Shown one piece after another: positions 7,661-16,200 of a stretch of DNA of 22,934 nt. Origin of the DNA: a virus. Below the pieces are notes generated by a model that worked only from the letters and a program-made list of their open reading frames with translations, was not told where the DNA came from and ran no database searches. Position numbers and translations under genes: made by a program. The number at the start of each line of letters is the position of its first letter. The stretch's first letter is position 1. The stretch spans positions 1 to 22,934 of the IMG/VR virus record IMGVR_UViG_3300025141_012153, one strand, 5' to 3'.

Positions 7661-9634
7661 ATGAGAAGAGGAACAAGAGACGTTAATAAGAATGTAGAAT
7701 TGGGTAAAATGAGTGTTAGTCCTAAAGCATCTAGACAATTGTCTGATGTTAGAAAACAAATGCTCAATAAAGACATTGAAAAAGGTTTAATAGCTGAAGG
7801 TGGCAATAATTATAATGGCAGCACTTTAAAAAAAGGTGTCCCTGATGCTAAAACAACAAATATGGATTTACCCGATATCGGTCGTGGTGACTGGAATGAG
7901 CAACATAGCAGTCAATCTGTATCTAGAGGTTCTGGCAATGCTGCCAATTATTTAGGAAAAACATCACAAGCTGCTATTGCCCATAGCCTTTCATTCAGAA
8001 AACAAGCTTCTATTTCCTCTACATCTAATTCTGCCGGATATTCTGGTGGCACACAAACTGACAGATTAGCTCCAGAAGTTTATTCTCCATTATTTACAAT
8101 GGCAAATCTTAATTTGCCAAGAGACAGAATTACTATAAATACATGGAATAGAAATTTTTATGATTTACATCCAATTGTTAGAAATTGTATTACATTACAC
8201 GCAACTTATCCCATATCTAAATTAAATATTAGATGTTCTGATCCAAAAGTTGAGCAATTTTTTAGTGATATGGTAGAAGAAATGGATCTCCTAGGAACTC
8301 TGGGAGAGCTATCACTTGAGTTCTGGAAACTTGGAGAGGTGATCCCATATGCTGTTTTAGACGAAGCAGAAAAAAAATGGAAAAGAATAAATATTCTTAA
8401 TCCTGATTTTGTTCATGTCAAGAAAGCAGCCATCGGCGGTTATCCAATCATTTCTTTAAGACCTGACGAAGCCCTCAAGAGATTGGTTATGAGTGGTCAT
8501 CCAGCAGACCAACATATTAGGTCACAAATTCCAGAAGAAATTGTACATCATGTTAGAAAGGGACAAAACATACCTTTGGACAATTTTAACACTTCTCATT
8601 TAAAAATGCTTTCAAGCCCTTATGATATTCGTGGAACATCTGTTATAGTTTCATGTTTTAAGGATTTAATGCTTTATGATAAGTTAAGAGAAGCTAAATT
8701 TGCTCAGGCAGATGGTCTTATAAATCCAATAACTTTAGTAAAAGTTGGCGGAACTGGTGAGGGCGATGCGCGAATGCATCCAGAAGATCTAGAAGAGTGG
8801 CGTCAGATTATGGAAGAGGCGCAGTATGATAAGGATTTTAAAATTATTACACATGCTGGTGTTGCCATTGAGAGAGTTGGGGCAAATGGAGGGATTATTG
8901 ATGTTGCTGGTGATATTGAACTTATTGTTAAAAATATATATACTGGATTAATGGTTCCTCAAGCTGTAGTAGATACTGAGAGTTCTGCTTATTCTTCTGC
9001 CTCTATTGGTTTGGAAGTATTAAGGCAGAGATATTTTAATTTTAGAAATTTAATAGCTAAGTGGTTAGTGAATAAAATTTTTGCTCCTATAAGCAAAATG
9101 AGAGGATTTTTTGAGTATAAGGACGGAGAGAAAAAACTTATAGTTCCTGAGATTGAGTGGAATCATATGAATCTGTATGATTTAAGTGACTATCTACAAT
9201 CGACAACTGGTCTTCTTTCCACACAGCAGTGTTCATTACAAACTGTGTATAGAAGTCTTGGATTAAATTATGAGGAAGAGAGGAGAAAGCAGAGAGAGGA
9301 ATCTATTAATCTAGCTATTAAGCAGCGAGAAGAGCAAGCATTGGCAAGATATGGTTTGGAAGAACTCAGATCTCTTGATCCTTCTAAGGAAATACAGGAT
9401 CCTCCAGAGGGTGAGAGAGCAGATGGTGGCGCAGCCGCTGGTGCCGGTGCAGATGCTGGTATGGGCGGTGACATGGGCGGTATGGGCGACATGGGCGGTA
9501 TGGGCGGTATGGGCGACATGGGCGGTATGGGCGGTGGTGAATTGGCTCCTCCACCAGCAGGTGAACTTGGTGGGGGTGCAGGTGGTGGCGGTATGACGCC
9601 TGACATGGGCCCAGGTGCTGGTCCACCTATGTAA
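7661..9634 (+). CDS. Portal protein
   Basis: 657 residues. The portal dodecamer forms the DNA gate at one head vertex and docks the terminase. After a low-complexity Ser/Gly/Asn N-terminus of about 140 residues, the sequence shows the portal-type entry PLFTMANLNLPRDRITINTW and FYDLHPIVRNCI, then the alpha/beta body with LEFWKLGEVIPYAVLD. The late segment GLMVPQAVVDTESSAYSSAS (about residue 427 on) leads to a long helix with RYFNFRNLIAKWLV, typical of portal stem/wing regions. The C-terminus has a charged coiled coil followed by a Gly/Met/Asp repeat and Pro/Gly tail. RBS TAAGGAG at 7649-7655. The position right after terL supports the call. Portal assignment is by overall pattern and context, not a catalytic motif. 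Confidence 0.85.
   Translation: MRRGTRDVNKNVELGKMSVSPKASRQLSDVRKQMLNKDIEKGLIAEGGNNYNGSTLKKGVPDAKTTNMDLPDIGRGDWNEQHSSQSVSRGSGNAANYLGKTSQAAIAHSLSFRKQASISSTSNSAGYSGGTQTDRLAPEVYSPLFTMANLNLPRDRITINTWNRNFYDLHPIVRNCITLHATYPISKLNIRCSDPKVEQFFSDMVEEMDLLGTLGELSLEFWKLGEVIPYAVLDEAEKKWKRINILNPDFVHVKKAAIGGYPIISLRPDEALKRLVMSGHPADQHIRSQIPEEIVHHVRKGQNIPLDNFNTSHLKMLSSPYDIRGTSVIVSCFKDLMLYDKLREAKFAQADGLINPITLVKVGGTGEGDARMHPEDLEEWRQIMEEAQYDKDFKIITHAGVAIERVGANGGIIDVAGDIELIVKNIYTGLMVPQAVVDTESSAYSSASIGLEVLRQRYFNFRNLIAKWLVNKIFAPISKMRGFFEYKDGEKKLIVPEIEWNHMNLYDLSDYLQSTTGLLSTQQCSLQTVYRSLGLNYEEERRKQREESINLAIKQREEQALARYGLEELRSLDPSKEIQDPPEGERADGGAAAGAGADAGMGGDMGGMGDMGGMGGMGDMGGMGGGELAPPPAGELGGGAGGGGMTPDMGPGAGPPM
9457..9537 (+). 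repeat. Gly-Gly-Met / Gly-Asp-Met coding repeat in the portal tail
   Basis: Reiterated GGCGGTATG and GGCGACATG triplet-of-codon units encode GMGGDMGGMGDMGGMGG. The G+C content is well above the surroundings. Out-of-frame readings give Trp-Ala-Val or Pro-Tyr-Arg repeats, which are artefacts. Confidence 0.9.
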
Positions 9635-9649
9635 TTAAGGAGATGATAA

Positions 9650-9736
9650 ATGATATTATATTTAATTAAATTAGCTAATAAATTGGACATATTAGGTTAT
9701 AAAAAAGAATCTAATTTTGTAGATAAATTAATAAAA
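9650..9736 (+). repeat. Dispersed tag repeat, copy 2
   Basis: About 70 of the first 72 bases match the copy at 4726. The coding sequence diverges sharply right after the tag. Confidence 0.9.
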
Positions 9737-10465
9737 CACTCCATAAGCAGAGAGGAGTGGGATGCGGCATTAAAGCCAGAAGTTACGACATATGATCCCT
9801 ATAGAGAACTTAGTAAAGCTCCGAATACTTTTAGCACTGTTGAGAAAAATGTTGAAGATATAACTGACGAGCCTATAAAAATTCAAGAAGAGGAAGACGA
9901 TCAGTCTCTTTGGATTTTATGGATAATGGGCGAACCCATGTATGCTATTAGAGGAAAGTCTAATGCGCTCAGTCAAATGCAAAATATAAAGTCTGCGCCC
10001 GAAAGTGCAGGCGATTATTTATTTTATGGTCGCGCATTTGCTCAGAGCAATTATCGAGGATCTATTCCAGGTGGAAGTCATGATGTAGAAAAATATTTAG
10101 ATGAAGAATTTGGCGGCACAAAAGATTCTCACGAAGAAAGAGCGAAGGTGGTGCTTTCTTATTCTGTTGGGACAAGCAAATTACCTATTTCTAAGAATAT
10201 AGATATGGATGATACTTCCATAATAGAACCCAATGAATCTGTTGATGAAAATAGAGAAGTGTGTCTGTCTTTTGAAGAAGAACAATATTTAAACGAGAAT
10301 CTTGAAAACTGGATTGGGGAAGGTGAGGGACAGCATGCATATCTTACTGATATAGTTGAACCATTTGAGGAAAAATGTAAAAAGTTAAAAGAAATTTTTG
10401 ATAAGATTCGCAAATCTGGCAAAAATCCAAAAACAATGCCTGAATGGAAAAATAGGATTTGGTGA
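9650..10465 (+). CDS. Tagged protein, diverged paralog lacking the zinc ribbon
   Basis: 271 residues, RBS AAGGAG at 9637-9642. It starts with the same 30-residue helical tag as 4726 and 10686, nearly identical in DNA. It then lacks the Cys ribbon but keeps the Trp block at residues 88-106 (WILWIMGEPMYAIRGKSNA), matching WVLYxxGxPxxAxxGKxNA in the other two. The rest is acidic and helical, and the end PEWKNRIW echoes the terminal KIW/TRW of the paralogs. Its stop overlaps the next start (TGATG). I infer a family expanded around terL and portal, with this member having lost the metal site. Function unknown. Confidence 0.8.
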   Translation: MILYLIKLANKLDILGYKKESNFVDKLIKHSISREEWDAALKPEVTTYDPYRELSKAPNTFSTVEKNVEDITDEPIKIQEEEDDQSLWILWIMGEPMYAIRGKSNALSQMQNIKSAPESAGDYLFYGRAFAQSNYRGSIPGGSHDVEKYLDEEFGGTKDSHEERAKVVLSYSVGTSKLPISKNIDMDDTSIIEPNESVDENREVCLSFEEEQYLNENLENWIGEGEGQHAYLTDIVEPFEEKCKKLKEIFDKIRKSGKNPKTMPEWKNRIW

Positions 10466-10689
10466 TGAGTTTAGAATTAAATAAAGAATATAAAGAAAAG
10501 CGGAGACAATTATATCAAATGGCGGGAAATCCTGGGGCTTTAAAATCTATGGATTTTAAATTAAATCAAGAATATAAGCAAGTTCTTGCCGATTTCAATC
10601 AATTATCTGCTAAATTATTTCTATTAAAGAAACTTTGTGGTGAAACTGGGAGATTGGTTAGACAATCTACCAAAGGGAGTAAAAGATGA
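10465..10689 (+). CDS. Small helical charged protein, 74 residues
   Basis: Begins at ATG 10465, which overlaps the upstream TGA (TGATG); TTG 10459 and GTG 10462 are in frame just before it but less likely. It ends with ATGA overlapping the next gene. The product (MSLELNKEYKEKRRQLYQMA... to KGSKR) is a basic helical hairpin: a repeated LNKEYKEKRRQL / LNQEYKQVLADF pattern suggests two similar helices. It sits between two tagged paralogs and is translationally coupled to both. No known family recognised. Confidence 0.75.
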   Translation: MSLELNKEYKEKRRQLYQMAGNPGALKSMDFKLNQEYKQVLADFNQLSAKLFLLKKLCGETGRLVRQSTKGSKR

Positions 10690-10772
10690 TATTATATTTA
10701 ATTAAATTGGCTAATAAATTGGACATTTTAGGTTATAAAAAAGAATCTAGATTTGTAGATAAGCTAATTAAG
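10686..10772 (+). repeat. Dispersed tag repeat, copy 3
   Basis: Matches the copies at 4726 and 9650 closely, with a handful of mostly third-position differences. Confidence 0.9.
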
Positions 10773-11681
10773 GAATCTATAGATCCTGGAGTAAAGAAGC
10801 TTGTTGACTCAGAACAAGGATGGACATATGGTTGTCCCAATCCGAGCTGTAATAAGCCTGTAGAAATAGATGAGAAAGTATTCTCTATGTTTATACCTCC
10901 CAAAATGACATGTCCTAACTGTAATGAAAAATTTTCACCACATGATGTAGGAGCAACACGGTCTATTTCTGGTGCTGGAGAAATAGAAGGAATACACGAA
11001 GATCCTGGAAAATATTCTTTAAAGGAAGATGAGCGAGGAGTGTGGGTACTATATTGTCATGGACAACCTTGGATGGCCATCGAAGGAAAAGCAAATGCTG
11101 AACGATATTTGAGAAGATGGGTGGCAGGAGATTTTCGAGATATTATGGAAAATGCAGAATTCTGGCAATATGAAAGGCATACGGAGAAAGGGGTTGATAT
11201 TACGCCATTCAGTAGAAATCTGGAAAAAAAAATGATGGACTACCCTCTAAAACTTTTGGATAACTATTTAGACTATGTATATGAGGGTGCTCCTGAGGCA
11301 GTTGGAGAAAAAGAGGCTGAAGAAAATCGACGGGCAAGAATAGAAGAAGATAGATTTGTTAAAAGACGCATTGGAAATATAAAAAAACTTGTAGAAGAAA
11401 GTGTTAGAAGAACTTCTGAAATTCGGCCTCAAGCAGATGAAAATGTAAACTCTAGTTCTGTCATTCCCCATGGAGAATTTCCAAAAAAAGAGAGGATTGT
11501 AAAATTTTTAGATGATAACGCTCCTCCGCTCCCTGATTCACATTGGGAGCCAGAAGACCCAAATTATGGAGGCATTGATCATGAAATATATGAGCAGCTG
11601 CATGAAGATTTGGAAACGAGAAGACGGGCAAGAGATGATGGCGTGAATCCTGAAGATTTAGCTGACGATAAAATTTGGTAG
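10686..11681 (+). CDS. Tagged zinc-ribbon protein, paralog 2
   Basis: 331 residues, start overlapping the previous stop (ATGA), RBS GGGAG about 8 bases upstream. Same order as the 4726 protein: tag (1-30), zinc ribbon with C50-x4-C55 and C76-x2-C79 around IDEKVFSMF, the Trp block at exactly residues 120-138 (WVLYCHGQPWMAIEGKANA), a charged middle, SSVIPHGEFPK, and the tail DGVNPEDLADDKIW. The first knuckle is CPNPSC rather than CPSC, a two-residue insertion. The middle (about 150-260) is more basic and helical than in paralog 1. Strong conservation of ribbon, block and tail against a drifting middle suggests those parts make the functional contacts. Function unknown. Confidence 0.85.
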   Translation: MILYLIKLANKLDILGYKKESRFVDKLIKESIDPGVKKLVDSEQGWTYGCPNPSCNKPVEIDEKVFSMFIPPKMTCPNCNEKFSPHDVGATRSISGAGEIEGIHEDPGKYSLKEDERGVWVLYCHGQPWMAIEGKANAERYLRRWVAGDFRDIMENAEFWQYERHTEKGVDITPFSRNLEKKMMDYPLKLLDNYLDYVYEGAPEAVGEKEAEENRRARIEEDRFVKRRIGNIKKLVEESVRRTSEIRPQADENVNSSSVIPHGEFPKKERIVKFLDDNAPPLPDSHWEPEDPNYGGIDHEIYEQLHEDLETRRRARDDGVNPEDLADDKIW

Positions 11682-11694
11682 GAGATAAAAAATA

Positions 11695-13188
11695 ATGCTT
11701 ACAATAAAACAAGCTGGACAGTTTTCAGATATTTTAAAAGAACATAAATTATATAAGGATGCTAATCAAGTAGACAAATATATACTTTTAGCAAGTGCTT
11801 CACCTATAGAGAAACATGCTGGCCTTTGGGACTGGGTAGGGGGAAAGTTGTCTGGCTGGAGCAAGCGTATATTTTTCAAAAATTTTCGGCAAGCGTATTC
11901 TTTGGCGCAAGATATTCAAAAAGAGTTGGACAAACAAATGGATGCTGTTGAGGAGCAACATAAGCAAACACATATGTATTTAAATAGACATGATCTTACA
12001 AATTGGCAAAGAACAATTTCAGAATTGGCTGTAAATGTAACTCCCACAGATACGCTTTCTAATCTTCAAGAAAGATATAATGACTCTTTACAAGAAATGA
12101 ATCGTGGCATTGGATTATTAAGTAATAAACAACAAGAAGAATTAAGAGAAGAGCAAAAGAAGCAGCGGGAAGAAAGAGAGCAAGCTTCAGGAACCCCACC
12201 TTCAGAGGCCCCATCTTCAGAGGCCCCAGATGTGGATGCGCCCAATGATGTTGAGACAGAAGAAGAACAAGCAAATATTAGAAATCCTGAAGAATTAAGT
12301 TCCTACCAGCAATATAGATCTATAAAATATGATGCTCCCGCGCACATTTTACGATGGTTAAATGATTTGGGATATCTTGAGTGGGCAAGAACTAGCACTT
12401 TTTACAATCCAGAATTTGGAGGAAAAAATCAAATAGTCATTCCGGAACCATTATTAAAACGTCATGTGGATCTTGGACAGTTTGACGTAAAAAGAAATCC
12501 TGATGAGAAAGTTTATTATAAAGTTATACAGGAAGAACATACTTCATTGCCAAGTGAATGGAGTAGAACTTTTGCTAGCCCAGAGATGATTGATAGGTGT
12601 TGGGTTGCTGAAGAAAGTATTTCAGCTCCAGATGGTGTGACTTGGTGGATACTTGGCAGTGTAGATCCTAAAATTTTAGATTTATATAACGTCAACCTTA
12701 AACCAAAACTCCCATTCTTAGATGATTTAATAAGGTCTCCAAATACAGATAAATATAATTTTTATGTTGCGAAAGATCAAAATGATAATACTATATATCT
12801 ACCACTAAGAGAGGCCATGGAGGGAGTCCAAGAAAAATTTATTACAGATATACGAGAAGCTGGTACAATATTTTTTGGAAAATTAGATTTAGAGCAAGCT
12901 CCTAGCGAATGGACACATACTTTATCATACGGCAGGGGAGAAGGACAACAATTACGTTTTGATACTAGGCCAGAAGGAATAACCCCTGATACTTGGGTAA
13001 AAATTACTAAAATTGGAACAACAGAAAGAGATAGAGAATTGAGGGGTGGTGGAAAAGCACCTCTTGAAGAAGTTGATACTACTCAAGATTTAAGTCCAGA
13101 AGATATAAATACTGGCGATCCTGATCAGCAAACAAGGGCGGCGCTTAAGAGAGTTGATAAAATTATTGCTTTAGCCATGATGACATAG
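11695..13188 (+). CDS. Unknown 497-residue protein with tag-like ends
   Basis: RBS AGGAGA at 11680-11685. The N-terminus FSDILKEHKLYKDANQVDKYILLAS follows the same helix-turn-helix pattern as the LANKLD tag (L-x-K...L-Y-K-x-A-x-x-V-D), although diverged. Next comes a long coiled coil (about residues 65-165), a Pro/Ser/Glu-rich linker with two PSSEAP-type repeats (about 165-200), then a folded alpha/beta domain rich in Trp (about 205-450). It ends in RVDKIIALAMMT, again tag-like. No enzyme motif is seen. By position, between the portal-associated cluster and the giant gene, it may be a virion or head-assembly protein. Confidence 0.75.
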   Translation: MLTIKQAGQFSDILKEHKLYKDANQVDKYILLASASPIEKHAGLWDWVGGKLSGWSKRIFFKNFRQAYSLAQDIQKELDKQMDAVEEQHKQTHMYLNRHDLTNWQRTISELAVNVTPTDTLSNLQERYNDSLQEMNRGIGLLSNKQQEELREEQKKQREEREQASGTPPSEAPSSEAPDVDAPNDVETEEEQANIRNPEELSSYQQYRSIKYDAPAHILRWLNDLGYLEWARTSTFYNPEFGGKNQIVIPEPLLKRHVDLGQFDVKRNPDEKVYYKVIQEEHTSLPSEWSRTFASPEMIDRCWVAEESISAPDGVTWWILGSVDPKILDLYNVNLKPKLPFLDDLIRSPNTDKYNFYVAKDQNDNTIYLPLREAMEGVQEKFITDIREAGTIFFGKLDLEQAPSEWTHTLSYGRGEGQQLRFDTRPEGITPDTWVKITKIGTTERDRELRGGGKAPLEEVDTTQDLSPEDINTGDPDQQTRAALKRVDKIIALAMMT

Positions 13189-13247
13189 GTGATTGAATAA
13201 TTTATTTTGGATGCCCAGAGATTATTATATAAAAAAACAAATTGCCT

Positions 13248-13252
13248 AAGGA
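13248..13252 (+). promoter_or_regulatory. Ribosome binding site of the giant gene
   Basis: AAGGA lies 7 bases before ATG 13260 and fixes the start. The 71-base gap before it contains TATATAA-like sequence (13226-13232) that could be part of a promoter, but no complete promoter is recognised. Confidence 0.6.
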
Positions 13253-13259
13253 TATTGCC

Positions 13260-16200
13260 ATGAGTAAATTTCGCACTAACATTAGAAATTTAAAAACAAC
13301 TGCCGACTTAAATATTGATCAAATTATTAATTTAATTCAAAAAAAGAAAGCGCCAGCGGAAGTTGCGCCAACGCCAACGGAAGTAAGTAACGGCATATTA
13401 AAGCCACTTCCTTTAGTTGACACAAAAAAAGCATATGACATTATTATTGGCCTTGAAACTGGTGGCAAATATGCTACCGGAGATATTGGCACTGGATATG
13501 GTCTTGTTGGAAATCAGCTTTCTGCTTTTGCTAGACATTTATCAAAAGACCCCCAAGTTGAAAAGTTAACTGGGATAACGCCTTCTGAATATAAAAAGAT
13601 AGGTAAGGCCCATGGTGACGCTTGTCGTGCATTAAGGAAAATTGACTATTGGAAAGAAATTCCCGTTGATCAAAAAACAATCGAAGAATATTTTAAAAAG
13701 AATCCTAGGAAATATAGGCGCAAGGTTCTCAAATATACTTTGCCGAGTGGTGAAGCGATTATCGTAAAGAAAAAAAATGGCAAATGGAATGGTTTTGGAA
13801 TTAACTATCAAAGTTTAGATGGATTTATGAAGGTAACTCCAGAAGCGAAGGAAAAAATAAATAAGATTGTAAGCAAATATATTACTGGTAATGTAAATTT
13901 AAGTGCTATTGCAAAATTGAAAGCTTATCAAGACAACAAAGAATTATATGATAAATTTGATGCGATATTTGCTGATGTAAAAGGTGTAAGAAAGAGTAAG
14001 CCGCTTAATGCGTTGTGTGAAAGGATGGCTCAAAGAGATTTCTTTGGAAGAATAAATTCTGCAGTAAAAATGGTTCAAAAATACGGATATGATGTTTCTA
14101 ATCCGAAAGCTTATAATATTTATCAATTAATTGCTATCGCTAATTCTAGTGGCCTAGGAAGATTAAGTCGTTTTCTAAAAAATCGACAAACATTTTCTAT
14201 GGCACACTTATATTATCTCAAAAGAGCCAATACAGCTATACAAAAGGCTACAGGAATATCTACACAAATGCCGCCTGATGGAGGAATTGCTGGGTTCCAA
14301 ACAAAAACTGCTATGATATCTAAAAGAGCTACTGTCAAGAAGACAATACCATTCCCGCAAGATTATGCCGAATCTATTCAGAATGGTAATAGAACTTTCA
14401 CTATTAGGCTTGAAGATTATGGAGTTGTGCCGGGTGATACTATAGAGGCTCGTACAGAGGCTGGTGCTCATTTTTGTGATTTAGTAATAGAAGATGTTAA
14501 AAAAATGACTCCATATAAGATAGGTAAGGATATTAGCGCACCATTAGGGTTAGATTTGGAAGAAAAGTTTAAATTTAATGAGGAAGTAGAAAATTTTATT
14601 GTTATTAAGTTTTATAATCCAAATATTAAGCTTGCATCGAATATTAAAAAAACCGCCGGTCAGGTTTATGATGATGATGGAAAAATATATGAAATTGATA
14701 AGCTTATTGAGCTAACTAAAGACACTAAAATCAAAACAGAAAAAATACAAAAGCTTAAGAAAAATCTAAAAGATAAAATGTGGACTGATTCTAAAGATAA
14801 TAAAATTTCTTTACAAGATGTTTTAGACAATAAGTCCAAATATAAAAAAGAATCTGCTAGAATTAAAAAAGTGGATTTTGATCATCCTATTTTAATTTGG
14901 AAAGATAATGTTGTTGATGGCAATCACCGCTTGGCAAAAGCTTTTGATGAAGAAAAAGAAACAATTGATGTTAAATATGTTACCGATAAACAGATGGAAG
15001 AATGTTTGTGGAAAAAAATAGATTTTCCGAAATGTGAATATGGTAGTATAAAAAAGGATCTTAAAGCAAGAAATTTTGTATTTACAACTCGTGTTCAAGA
15101 TGAAAGGGGAAAGTATGAAAAAGGTGATTTATTAGAATCTCCATTTGGTGACTTAGTAGTTGAGGAAGTAGATCAATATGATAAGATAGAAGACCATCCT
15201 TATCTAGATCAATTGAGTGAAAAGAATAAGAAAGATATCGGAAACCATAAGTATGATTACATAAAGCTTAAAAAAGCATTTAGAAAGCGTGAAATTCAGA
15301 AGCTGGCAAAAAAAGATAAATATGAAATATTTATAGAACATCTTCTTGATATATTAAATGATGTTGGTGTATCAAAGTCAGAAGTAATTATAGGTGGAAG
15401 CGGTATTCTTGGAGCATTGGGTTTGAAATCTGTTGGGGATTTAGATATTACTGTTCCTGATATAAAAGCATGGGAAAAAATATCAAATCATCCTCAGGGC
15501 ATCGTAGATGAGCTTCGTCCTGGAAATCCAAGAGTTCGGTTTGATTTTCCAGAAGGCGAATTGGAAATATTTACCGGCCCTTGGAAAGTTGGTGATAAAG
15601 ATTTTACAGAAAATATGTTGCTAACAGACATAAAGGGCATTCGTCATTGGAGTCCAGAACACACTTTAGAGTGGAAGCAAATGATGAATAGGCCAAAAGA
15701 TCAGAGTGATATCGATTTGCTCAGGACATTTCAAAAAGAGTCTAGGTTCGACATAATTCAAAAATTGGCAGAAGAAAATATAAATTTGAAATCACCAGAT
15801 CTCGTAAATACAATTGACAGTATCATTGATGCGCTTGATCCAGAAGTTACTATAGATGCGAACATTAGATATAATCAACTTTTGGAATTGTCGGTCGAAG
15901 CAGATATATATAAATTTTTAGAGTTTTCTGGAATAACAGATGGCTTGCCGGGCGGGACAAAAATATATATGCCTGGCAGTAAAATGATGCTTAGTCTGCC
16001 CATTAATCAAAATAATCTTGGCATTCCTCCTTCCATAATTCAAAAAGCTACACAAAATATTAATAATGCTGTTATTAATTCAGATCAGGAGGAGATAGAG
16101 AAAAAAATTTGGGCCAGAGTTTGGAATTTGGCCATATTAGGTTATGGTGCGACGACTAAGCAATATGCTTTTTCTTTTAGCAATTTCACTTTTAAAGATA

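Noticed and set aside
9351-9626. Open frames over the portal tail giving Trp-Ala-Val repeats (+) and Pro-Tyr-Arg repeats (-), which look like odd membrane or repeat proteins
   Set aside because: They are out-of-frame readings of the Gly/Met/Asp repeat of the portal protein, without ribosome binding sites.
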